Of a DNA stretch of 6,444 nucleotides, positions 1 through 5,895 are shown piece after piece. Under the pieces are notes generated by a model, which saw only the letters and a program-made list of their open reading frames with translations, was not told the origin of the DNA and ran no database searches. Position numbers and translations under genes: made by a program. The stretch's first letter is position 1; every line of letters starts with the position of its first letter. Location of the stretch: positions 1 through 6,444 of the forward strand of contig CAJWAH010000079.1 of the NCBI GenBank assembly GCA_913020095.1. The letters are read 5' to 3'. The stretch is from an uncultured Synechococcus sp. Its GTDB lineage: Bacteria > Cyanobacteriota > Cyanobacteriia > PCC-6307 > Cyanobiaceae.

Positions 1-345
1 CGCCTCGGCGACGACGAGGAGCTTCCTATCACCAGCCTCGACCGCCAGCGCACCCACCAGCTCCTCGACAAACACGAGGACCCACGCTACCGCCTGGCCA
101 TCATGCGGGCGCTTCTCCACGGTAACATGTGGACTGCAGACCGCGAAGCTCGTCACAACAACCGTGCACACCCCCACCGGCTCTTGCCGCTGCGGTGCGA
201 TCTGCACGGTCCTACACGTCAGCTGGGAATGCCCCCTCTACGCGAGTGAGCGCCAGCAGGCCATCACCGCACTACCCAACCACGCCGCCGCGCCCAACTG
301 CTTCCGCTACGCCTTGCTCCCCACCACCAACTACCGCAAGGATTT
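1..345 (+). mobile_element. Degenerate LINE-type (non-LTR) retroelement fragment, C-terminal zinc-knuckle region of the reverse transcriptase ORF
   Basis: The reading starts in frame 1, where about bases 100-156 encode ALLHGNMWTADREARH, and continues in frame 2, where bases 185-232 encode CRCGAICTVLHVSWEC followed by PLYASERQ. The second piece fits the C-x(1-3)-C-x(7-8)-H-x4-C knuckle found after the reverse transcriptase domain of LINE/R1/R2-type elements, together with the usual W-x-C-P and a following arginine. The first piece resembles the Leu/Trp/Arg-rich helix that normally precedes it. The two halves are in different frames, so the copy is broken or contains a sequencing error near 150-175. 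It begins before the window and stops around 335-355, where a cyanobacterial gene in the opposite orientation takes over. This element type is eukaryotic; a dinoflagellate-like source is my guess from the look of the motif. No terminal repeats or target-site duplications are visible. Confidence 0.55.
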
Positions 346-1523
346 GTGCGAGCCGCCACCGCCGCAGCCGGCACCCGATACAGCTCAGGCAGCAACGAAT
401 CCTCGCCGCGCTGAACGGCCAGCTGCTGCAGCCGCTGATCCAAGTCCTCGGCCTGCTGCCACCGCTCCTCCATGCAGGCGGTCACCAACTCAAAGGCCAA
501 AAACAGGGGCCATTGGCATTCGATGCCTTCAAAGCAAGCCAGCTCTTCGGGCTCGTAATGCAGCCGCGTGCTGTCCTCCACCACGGTCTGATGGCCATCG
601 CGGCGGAAGCGGCTGTAGCCGTAGCGGCCGCCGAGCTCCCGGTGGATGGAGGCTTGGGTGCGGGCGCGCAACTCCTCACCCTCAACACCCCAGGAGGGAT
701 AGCCGATCACCGCCAGGCAACCGCTATCGACCTCTTTGCTGGCCGATTCCCGCGGCAGCAGTGCCTCCAAGGCGCGCCTGAGGCGCAGCACCGCATCGGG
801 CGGCACCCACAGGGTGTGGCGGCCATCGCCATGGGGGCCGAAGGGATCCAAGCCAGTACTGGCCTCTAGGGCCGCTTTCACCAAGCCAATCGAACTGGCA
901 TTGCGCTCGGGGGCACCGTTGTTTCCCTTATCGCCGCGCTCCCAGATGCCGTAATCCGCCACTCGGTAGGCGCGGCAGAGGTAATAGATCAGGTTTTGCA
1001 CAAAGGCGGCCTGGGCCGCATTGGCCACCACCACCAGGCCGGAGCGCGTCAGCTGCGCCAGCTGCAACACAAATAGGGAGGTGGCATCGAGCTGCAGGTG
1101 CCCCCAGGCGTTATCGGCCACCACCGGCTGGCCGGTCGCGGTGTCGTACTTGGCATGCAAGGCATCGAGCAGCTCCTGGCTCGCCTTGAAGCGTTCCACC
1201 TTGGCCGCCTGAGCCATCATCGAGCGCATCAAACCGCGCATCAGCGCCAGCACGCTCTGCTCCAGCGCATAGACGCGAGCAGGCCGTTGCCCTTGACGCC
1301 GCCAGGCCAGCGCCAGACCCCAGATCGCCTGAACGGTGTACACGTTGTCGCGCACCCAGGCATCGCCGTAGTTGCCGTGCACCGTGTTGGCGGTACTAGC
1401 CGGCATCAGACCCGTGATCGGGTGCTGCCTGGCCAGGAACACCCGATCCACATGGGCATCGAGGCGTTCCAGTTGCTCCAGTGCCGGGCCAGCACTGGTG
1501 TTCGTTGTCAGGCTGGTCATCAT
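264..1523 (-). CDS. GH15 / phosphorylase kinase alpha-beta-like protein, N-terminal part, 3' end replaced by foreign sequence
   Basis: This frame encodes 419 residues resembling the (alpha/alpha)6 glucoamylase-like domain of cyanobacterial GH15 / phosphorylase b kinase regulatory subunit proteins. Visible motifs are YGDAWVRDNVYTV (residues 52-64), GHLQLDATSLFVL (141-153), DYGIWERGDKGNNGAPERN (190-208) followed by SSIGLVKAALEA, and ECQWPLFLAFELV (335-347). E195 in GIWERG sits where GH15 enzymes carry a catalytic acid. Activity on alpha-glucans is a family inference. The start is one of two adjacent ATGs (1523 or 1520); no strong ribosome binding site is seen. Residues up to about 391 (LYRVPAAAVAA) read like the family. 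The last ~28 (392-419; Trp-, Gly- and Arg-rich) are antisense to the retroelement fragment and unlike the family, so the true gene continued further and is cut here. The gene is divergent from the glycosyltransferase. Confidence 0.75.
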   Translation of the reverse strand: MMTSLTTNTSAGPALEQLERLDAHVDRVFLARQHPITGLMPASTANTVHGNYGDAWVRDNVYTVQAIWGLALAWRRQGQRPARVYALEQSVLALMRGLMRSMMAQAAKVERFKASQELLDALHAKYDTATGQPVVADNAWGHLQLDATSLFVLQLAQLTRSGLVVVANAAQAAFVQNLIYYLCRAYRVADYGIWERGDKGNNGAPERNASSIGLVKAALEASTGLDPFGPHGDGRHTLWVPPDAVLRLRRALEALLPRESASKEVDSGCLAVIGYPSWGVEGEELRARTQASIHRELGGRYGYSRFRRDGHQTVVEDSTRLHYEPEELACFEGIECQWPLFLAFELVTACMEERWQQAEDLDQRLQQLAVQRGEDSLLPELYRVPAAAVAARTNPCGSWWWGARRSGSSWARRRGWVVR

Positions 1524-1556
1524 CGATCAGATTCTCACGCGTCAGCGGCTCTGCCC

Positions 1557-2330
1557 ATGCCCCCAGCCCCCAGTCCCTGTGACCGCCAGCAGGTGCTCGG
1601 GATGCCGGTGGACGCCTGCCCCGATGTGCTGGCAGCGGCTGTGGAGCTGCACCGCAGCGGTGGCGGGCAGCTGGTCACCCTCAATGCCGAGATGACGATG
1701 ACGGCGCTGGCCCAGCCAGAGCTTGGGCAGGCGATTCGGGCCGCTGACCTCGTGATTCCCGATGGTGCAGGCGTGGTTTGGGCCTTGCGGCGCCAGGGCA
1801 TTCGGGTGCGCCGCAGCCCTGGCATCGAACTGGCCCATGACCTGCTCGCCCATGCCGCCCAACACCATTGGCGCGTTGCTCTGGTGGGGGCGAGCCCGGC
1901 TGTGATGGATGCGCTCAGGGAGCAGCTCCCCCAACACCACCCCGGCCTCCAACTGGTGATCGCCGTGCATGGCTTTCAAGCGCCCGAGGCCTGGCCTGGG
2001 CTGGAACAGCAACTGCTGGCCCTCAAGCCTGATCTGGTGCTGGCGGCGTTGGGGGTGCCGCGGCAGGAAACCTGGATCCAACACCTGCATCACCACCAAC
2101 CAGGTCTATGGATGGGTGTTGGCGGCAGTTTTGATGTGTGGTCAGGGCAAAAGAAAAGGGCCCCCCAATGGATGGGAGCCCTTCAAATCGAATGGCTGTA
2201 CCGATTGATTCAGGAACCCAGCCGCTGGCGCCGCATGCTGTCGTTGCCGCAATTCGCCTGGGCTGTGATCAGCGGAAACCCACCGAGGCCTGCCACACAA
2301 AAGCCAGAAGCAGGAAAAACACCGGAATAA
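1557..2330 (+). CDS. WecG/TagA/CpsF family glycosyltransferase (GT26)
   Basis: The 257-residue product has the full motif series of the WecG/TagA/CpsF family, which transfers a sugar (often ManNAc or ManNAcA) from a nucleotide donor to a polyprenyl-linked acceptor at the inner membrane face during surface polysaccharide synthesis. Seen are [11 protein letters not shown] (residues 40-50), [16 protein letters not shown] (63-78, with D69 as the conserved PDG aspartate), [10 protein letters not shown] (105-114), VHGF (137-140), [17 protein letters not shown] (158-174), [18 protein letters not shown] (186-203) and [17 protein letters not shown] (211-227), the basic C-terminal part that packs on the membrane. 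No transmembrane helix is present, as usual. The frame is open far upstream (from 1098), but homology begins near VLGMPVDA, so ATG 1557 was chosen; ATG 1602 is the alternative. There is no clear Shine-Dalgarno. The exact sugar cannot be told from sequence. The last ~20 codons lie antisense to psbK. Confidence 0.88.
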   Translation: MPPAPSPCDRQQVLGMPVDACPDVLAAAVELHRSGGGQLVTLNAEMTMTALAQPELGQAIRAADLVIPDGAGVVWALRRQGIRVRRSPGIELAHDLLAHAAQHHWRVALVGASPAVMDALREQLPQHHPGLQLVIAVHGFQAPEAWPGLEQQLLALKPDLVLAALGVPRQETWIQHLHHHQPGLWMGVGGSFDVWSGQKKRAPQWMGALQIEWLYRLIQEPSRWRRMLSLPQFAWAVISGNPPRPATQKPEAGKTPE

Positions 2331-2412
2331 GCGGAAGGATGTCCACGAGCGGGCCAAAGGCGCGATAGGCCTCAGGAAGCTGGGCCAACAGAGGCAGTGC
2401 AGCGGTCACCAT
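2269..2412 (-). CDS. psbK: Photosystem II reaction centre protein K precursor
   Basis: This 47-codon gene encodes PsbK, a single-helix subunit of photosystem II next to CP43 in the thylakoid membrane, involved in complex stability and assembly. The residues [16 protein letters not shown] (12-27) and [17 protein letters not shown] (31-47) match the strongly conserved core and C-terminus of the family. The first 10 residues ([10 protein letters not shown]) look like the short leader removed in other organisms; cleavage before Q11 would leave 37 residues, the usual mature length. One membrane helix spans about residues 26-43. The ATG at 2412 is the only plausible start, since the upstream in-frame TAG is the tgt stop. 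It lies 30 bp after tgt in the same frame, so co-transcription is likely. No strong ribosome binding site is seen. Its last 62 bp overlap the glycosyltransferase on the other strand. Confidence 0.93.
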   Translation of the reverse strand: MVTAALPLLAQLPEAYRAFGPLVDILPLIPVFFLLLAFVWQASVGFR

Positions 2413-2442
2413 CGTGGTCGCAAACCAAGCAGTCGCTGGACG

Positions 2443-3579
2443 CTACCACGTGTGGGCCGCCGGTGAGTTCGGCTCCCATGGAGCGAAATGCTCTGAAAAA
2501 CAACCCTCCTCAATGGCCTGGGCCATCGCTTTGGTGTAGCGGATCAACTGCGTGAGGTTGTGCAGGCTCAGCAGCGTCAGGCCGAGGATTTCGTCGCTCT
2601 TGATCAGGTGATGCAGGTAAGCCCGGCTGTGCTGTTGGCAGCAGGCGCAGGGGCAACTGGGATCCAGGGGGGTGTGATCGTCGCGGAAGCGCGCGTTTTT
2701 GAGATTCCAGCGCTCACCGTTCACCAGCGCCGCTCCATGGCGGCCCAGACGCGTTGGCAGCACGCAATCAAATAAATCGACGCCATGGGCCACGGCTTGC
2801 GCCATCTCCGGCAGGGTGCCCACCCCCATCAGGTAGCGGGGCTTGTGCTCAGGCAGCAGCGGTGTGCACCAGCGCACCACCTCATGCATAGCCGCCGCAG
2901 GCTCCCCCACACTGACCCCGCCAATGGCACACCCCGGCAGATCAAAGCTGGCGATCACCCGGGCCGATTCCTCGCGCAGATCTTGGAAAACACCCCCTTG
3001 CACGATTCCAAACAGCGCCTGATCCGGTCGCTGATGGGCCGTGACACAGCGCTCTAACCAGCGGTGCGTGCGGCCGCAGGCCTCGCGCACATCCTCATGA
3101 CTGGCGGGATAAGGAGGGCACTGATCGAAGGCCATGGCCACATCAGCCCCAAGCTGCTCCTGGATCGCCATCGAGCGTTCGGGGGTGAGCTCAACCACTG
3201 AGCCATCGCGCGGGGACTGGAAGGTGACACCGCGCTCTTTGATCGCATTGAGGCTCGCCAGGCTGAACACCTGGAACCCGCCGGAGTCGGTGAGCATCGG
3301 CCCAGACCAACCCATAAAACGGTGCAGCCCGCCGGCGGCCGCCACGATCGACTCCCCCGGTTGCAGATGCAGATGGAAGGTGTTGGAGAGCACCATCTGC
3401 GCGTCGGTGCTGCGCAGTTGCTCAGCACTAATGCCCTTCACCGTGGCCGCGGTGCCCACGGGCATAAACCGTGGGGTCTCCACCACGCCATGGGGGGTGT
3501 GGAAGCGACCCGTGCGGGCCTGGGTGTGGGGGCAGCGATGCAGCAGCTCGAATTGGAACGGAGCAGCAGTGCTCAACAC
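2443..3579 (-). CDS. tgt: tRNA-guanine(34) transglycosylase
   Basis: The 378-residue product is a full-length bacterial TGT, which swaps guanine at wobble position 34 of tRNAs with GUN anticodons for the queuosine precursor preQ1. The key residues are present: D98 in the DSGGFQ motif (general acid/base), QGG at 194-196 (base-binding loop), D271 in FDCVLPTR (covalent nucleophile), and the zinc site C309, C311, C314 (CPCACC) with H340. Length matches the family (~370-380). The start codon is GTG at 3579; an in-frame TGA seven codons upstream limits the choice to this GTG or the adjacent TTG. The gene is followed 30 bp later by psbK on the same strand and is divergent from cobS with 63 bp between the two starts. 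Confidence 0.96.
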   Translation of the reverse strand: MLSTAAPFQFELLHRCPHTQARTGRFHTPHGVVETPRFMPVGTAATVKGISAEQLRSTDAQMVLSNTFHLHLQPGESIVAAAGGLHRFMGWSGPMLTDSGGFQVFSLASLNAIKERGVTFQSPRDGSVVELTPERSMAIQEQLGADVAMAFDQCPPYPASHEDVREACGRTHRWLERCVTAHQRPDQALFGIVQGGVFQDLREESARVIASFDLPGCAIGGVSVGEPAAAMHEVVRWCTPLLPEHKPRYLMGVGTLPEMAQAVAHGVDLFDCVLPTRLGRHGAALVNGERWNLKNARFRDDHTPLDPSCPCACCQQHSRAYLHHLIKSDEILGLTLLSLHNLTQLIRYTKAMAQAIEEGCFSEHFAPWEPNSPAAHTW

Positions 3580-3642
3580 CCAGAGGCAGCGCAGCTCTCA
3601 CCCTATGGCGAGGCGCAGGATGGAGGCAGCACCCAACCGCTG

Positions 3643-4398
3643 ATGCTCAGGTGGTGGCCGGATCTGGCTGGAAGCTGGATCTTCTACACAACGCTCCCGC
3701 TCTGGCCCGGGGTGACCCCGCGCTTTGAGCGGATTGCCCGGTTTGCTCCGGTGATCGGCGTTTTCATTGGCGGCGCCCAAGCTGGCCTCTGGCTGCTGGG
3801 CCGCGAATTGGGGATGCCCAGCGCCAGCTGCGCCCTACTGGTGCTGGCCCTGGGGCTTTGGCTCACCGGCGGCTTGCACCTCGATGGGGTGATGGACACC
3901 GGCGATGGTTTGGCCGCCGGCCCCCGTTGCCTGGCCGCCATGGCCGACAGCCGCATCGGCGCCAGCGGCTTGGTGGCTGGCCTGATGGTGCTGCTGCTCA
4001 AGTTGGGTGCCCTGCTGGCCCTCGCGGCCTTGGCACCCACCCTGTTGATCTGGAGTGCGGTGTGGGGCCGCATTGCACCACTGCTGGCCATCGCCTGGTT
4101 CCCCTATCTCAGGGCCGAAGGCAGTGGTGGCTTCCACCGGCTCAACCGTCAACCCCTGCTGCAAGAGCTGCTACCGGCGGCGGCTGTGTTGGGGCTGCTG
4201 ATGGGACTCAGCCTCAGCCCCCCCGGCACGCGCACGGTGCTGGCTGGGGTTTGCGGTGTGATCCCAACGCTGCTGGTGCCTCGCCTGCTGGGCCAACGCC
4301 TGGGAGGACACACCGGCGATAGCTATGGCGCCTGCGTGGAGTGGACCGAAGCATTCACGCTCTGGAGCGGCTGGCTGATGCTGCGCCTGCTCAGCTGA
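3643..4398 (+). CDS. cobS: Adenosylcobinamide-GDP ribazoletransferase (cobalamin synthase)
   Basis: This 251-residue membrane protein joins adenosylcobinamide-GDP and alpha-ribazole to form the (pseudo)cobalamin end product. The diagnostic Asp-rich motif GGLHLDGVMDTGDGLAAG spans residues 76-93 (D81, D85, D88), followed by ADSRIGASG (101-109), GRIAPLLAIAWFPYLRAEG (142-160) and LGGHTGDSYGACVEWTEA (220-237), all typical of CobS. Hydrophobic segments near 32-52, 62-80, 105-138, 175-195 and 197-215 suggest several membrane helices. The frame is open upstream to 3322, but that part is antisense to tgt; the ATG at 3643 gives the usual family N-terminus and length. A GGAGG at 3622-3626 is 16 nt before the start, too far to be a normal ribosome binding site. 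The stop overlaps the convergent histidine kinase stop. Most picocyanobacteria make pseudocobalamin, so the true lower base may be adenine (established knowledge). Confidence 0.93.
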   Translation: MLRWWPDLAGSWIFYTTLPLWPGVTPRFERIARFAPVIGVFIGGAQAGLWLLGRELGMPSASCALLVLALGLWLTGGLHLDGVMDTGDGLAAGPRCLAAMADSRIGASGLVAGLMVLLLKLGALLALAALAPTLLIWSAVWGRIAPLLAIAWFPYLRAEGSGGFHRLNRQPLLQELLPAAAVLGLLMGLSLSPPGTRTVLAGVCGVIPTLLVPRLLGQRLGGHTGDSYGACVEWTEAFTLWSGWLMLRLLS

Positions 4399-5497
4399 GC
4401 GGCAGCGTCAACACAAACGCGTTCCCCGCTGCCGGCAAACCAGGTGCCAAACCACTGGCAGGGCAATGCAGCTGCAGGCTGCCGCCGCTGGCTTCGGCTT
4501 GATCGCGGGCCAAGGCCAAACCCAACCCCGTGCCGCTGAGCTTGGCTCCGTGGCGGCCGCGCTCACCGCGCTGAAAGATGCGTTCACGCTCATCGACGTC
4601 GATCAAGGGGCCGCTGTCCCAAACCGCCAATTGCAGTTGATCGGGGCCCGAGCCGATCCAAAGCCCCAAATCACCACCTGGATCGCTGTAGCGAAAGGCG
4701 TTTTCCAGCAAATTGGCCAGAATTTCACCCACCGTGGACGCCGGCACTGGAACCTCCGGCACAGGCCCAGGGGGATGCCAACGCCGGCCTTGAAGCTTGG
4801 CCGTTGCAGCGGCGCGGGCCAGCAGCGGCTCCAAACAATCACTGAGCAAACGCGGCTGCTGTGGCGCCAACACCGGTGGCAGCAGCAGCGGCGCCTCGCC
4901 GCCGCTGGCCTGGGGCAACACCAAGCCGGCCTCCGAACTACTCAAGGCATCGAGGTAACCCGCCAACGACTGCTGCTCATCAAGGAGATGCTCCACCAGT
5001 TCGCGGCGTTCATCACTGGCTTCAACCCGGCGCAGCAACAGCTGCGTGAAGGTGCGAAGGGCTGCCAAAGGGTTGCGCATCTGATGCACCAGCAGATCGC
5101 GCTGACGCCGCTCCCGTTGCAACTCGCCTTGCCAGCGCTGCTGCTCCAGGTCCAACAGCAGGGCCTGAGCCAACACCTGGGCCGCGCTCTGCAAGCGCCG
5201 ATTGAGGGGCTCTGGCCACTGCCCCAGCGCGCTATCCACCCGCAGCGCGCCAATCACAGCGGCCTCCTGCCGCATCGGCAGCCACCTGCGCGATTGCTGG
5301 GGAGTTAATAGAGGCGCCGCCTCAGCGGCCGGCTCCAACCGGGTTTCCGCGAGTGGCCAGGCCTGCACCAATTGCAGCTGCAGCTCGCCGTCGGCCGCGG
5401 GCATGGCCACATAAACACCGAGGCCCACCAGCTCCTGACAATCACAAAACTGGTCAAGCTGCTGAGCGACCAGCTGGCGGAACCGCTCGGAAATCAT
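4391..5497 (-). CDS. Soluble sensor histidine kinase, possibly Hik2/CSK-like
   Basis: The 368-residue product has no membrane helix. Residues ~1-115 form a weak GAF-like sensory region. Residues 110-135 are a Gln/Arg/Glu-rich linker helix likely to be coiled coil. The dimerisation/phosphoacceptor helix carries H138 in VHQMRNPLAALRTFTQLL (137-154). The ATPase domain has the N box EILANLLENAFRYSDPG (258-274, N262/N266), G1 DSG (294-296), F box F308, and G2 SGTGLGLALA (321-330). The NPLAALRTF stretch recalls the cyanobacterial Hik2 / chloroplast sensor kinase family, which senses plastoquinone redox state. Two cysteines, C18 and C20, lie near the position where Hik2 is reported to use an N-terminal cysteine for an iron-sulfur cluster (from memory). 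The family assignment is tentative; a histidine kinase is certain. No response regulator is adjacent. The start is ATG 5497, preceded by a weak AGGCGG. Confidence 0.9.
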   Translation of the reverse strand: MISERFRQLVAQQLDQFCDCQELVGLGVYVAMPAADGELQLQLVQAWPLAETRLEPAAEAAPLLTPQQSRRWLPMRQEAAVIGALRVDSALGQWPEPLNRRLQSAAQVLAQALLLDLEQQRWQGELQRERRQRDLLVHQMRNPLAALRTFTQLLLRRVEASDERRELVEHLLDEQQSLAGYLDALSSSEAGLVLPQASGGEAPLLLPPVLAPQQPRLLSDCLEPLLARAAATAKLQGRRWHPPGPVPEVPVPASTVGEILANLLENAFRYSDPGGDLGLWIGSGPDQLQLAVWDSGPLIDVDERERIFQRGERGRHGAKLSGTGLGLALARDQAEASGGSLQLHCPASGLAPGLPAAGNAFVLTLPLS

Positions 5498-5543
5498 GGC
5501 GCCGCCTGATCGCTAGGGCCTCGACAGGGCAACCACAAGGGGC

Positions 5544-5571
5544 TTGCCAAATTCGGAGAAAGTCTTAAGAT
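5544..5571 (+). promoter_or_regulatory. Candidate sigma-70-type promoter for the leader/DUF3155-like transcript
   Basis: TTGCCA at 5544-5549 (5 of 6 matches to TTGACA) is followed after a 16-bp spacer by TAAGAT at 5566-5571 (4 of 6 matches to TATAAT). Transcription would begin near 5578-5580 and give a leader of about 315 nt before the ATG at 5896. This is the most AT-rich short stretch in an otherwise GC-rich window, which supports a promoter role. It rests on motif matching only. Confidence 0.4.
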
Positions 5572-5575
5572 TGTA
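5570..5575 (-). promoter_or_regulatory. Candidate -10 element for the histidine kinase gene
   Basis: On the minus strand bases 5575-5570 read TACAAT, one mismatch from TATAAT, about 73 bp upstream of the kinase start. No good -35 hexamer is seen at 16-18 bp spacing. Picocyanobacterial promoters often have a clear -10 but a poor -35, so this remains plausible. It overlaps the candidate -10 of the opposite strand by two bases. Confidence 0.3.
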
Positions 5576-5577
5576 TC

Positions 5578-5895
5578 TACGACCACTACTTCCCAGTCCC
5601 GGAACCCTGGTGCTGAGGAACAGGTCCCATCACACACCGGTACTTTTCTGGCGTTTCCCTGCCGGAAAGGTTACAGCAGAGGTTGTTCGTACCCCTGCGT
5701 CCTTCCCATAGCCGAATGGTGAAGACCGGTGGGGCCATCCCAGCCATGGATCTTTCCCGATCCCAGTTCCGGTCAACAGACGTATGGGCGCTGCAGGTTT
5801 ACCTGCGCCTTTAAGAGCCGGCTCCGGTGTCGTTTTGCGGCCCCGGTCGACTTGTTTTGTCCGATCCACAGCCCACCCCGTAAGGGGTTCTTTCC
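5578..5895 (+). ncRNA. Putative structured 5' leader or small RNA upstream of the DUF3155-like gene
   Basis: No convincing coding sequence lies in this ~320-nt stretch, but several hairpins can be drawn by eye. They are: 5640-5674, a 10-bp core CTTTTCTGGC/GCCGGAAAGG (including wobbles) with an 8-nt loop, extended by three pairs past one bulge; 5703-5723 (TTCCCAT/ATGGTGAA with one bulge, loop AGCCGA); a closed multi-branch unit 5724-5774 with outer stem GACCGG/CCGGTC enclosing TGGG/CCCA and GGATC/GATCC; 5793-5806 (GCAGG/CCTGC, loop TTTA); the palindrome GAGCCGGCTC at 5815-5824; and a final hairpin at 5875-5888. I compared it from memory with 6S, RNase P, SRP, tmRNA, Yfr1 and Yfr2 RNAs and do not recognise it. 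It could be a long regulated leader, a separate small RNA, or chance pairing in GC-rich DNA. Confidence 0.35.
5875..5888 (+). promoter_or_regulatory. Hairpin with GUAA tetraloop over the likely ribosome binding site
   Basis: ACCCC (5875-5879) pairs perfectly with GGGGT (5884-5888) around the loop GTAA (5880-5883), a GNRA-type tetraloop. The 3' arm contains the only Shine-Dalgarno-like sequence (AAGGGG) before the ATG at 5896, with about 8 nt spacing. When folded it would hide that site, which suggests control of translation initiation. The pyrimidine-rich TTCTTTCC follows it, so a weak terminator reading is also possible but less likely this close to a start codon. Confidence 0.45.

Noticed and set aside
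129..869. Long plus-strand open frame of 246 codons
   Set aside because: It is Ala/Pro/Arg-rich and lies opposite the GH15-like gene and across the junction; no family features. A GC-rich shadow.
1098..1556. N-terminal extension of the glycosyltransferase frame
   Set aside because: This part is antisense to the GH15-like gene and unlike the family, whose homology begins just after 1557.
3622..3626. GGAGG as ribosome binding site of cobS
   Set aside because: It is 16 nt before the ATG at 3643, too far, and no in-frame ATG, GTG or TTG lies at a better distance.
3322..3642. N-terminal extension of the cobS frame
   Set aside because: It is antisense to tgt; CobS proteins start near the ATG at 3643 and have about 250 residues.
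4466..5308. 280-codon plus-strand open frame opposite the histidine kinase
   Set aside because: Gln/Leu-rich mirror of the kinase coding sequence with no recognisable domain; the kinase has all its catalytic boxes.
5578..5800. Known housekeeping RNA (6S, SRP, RNase P, tmRNA, Yfr1) in the leader
   Set aside because: None of the hallmark sequences that I know of these RNAs is present; an Rfam scan would settle it.
5630..5869. 79-codon minus-strand open frame in the gene-free region
   Set aside because: No recognisable motif, no clear ribosome binding site, and it coincides with the predicted hairpins; more likely chance.
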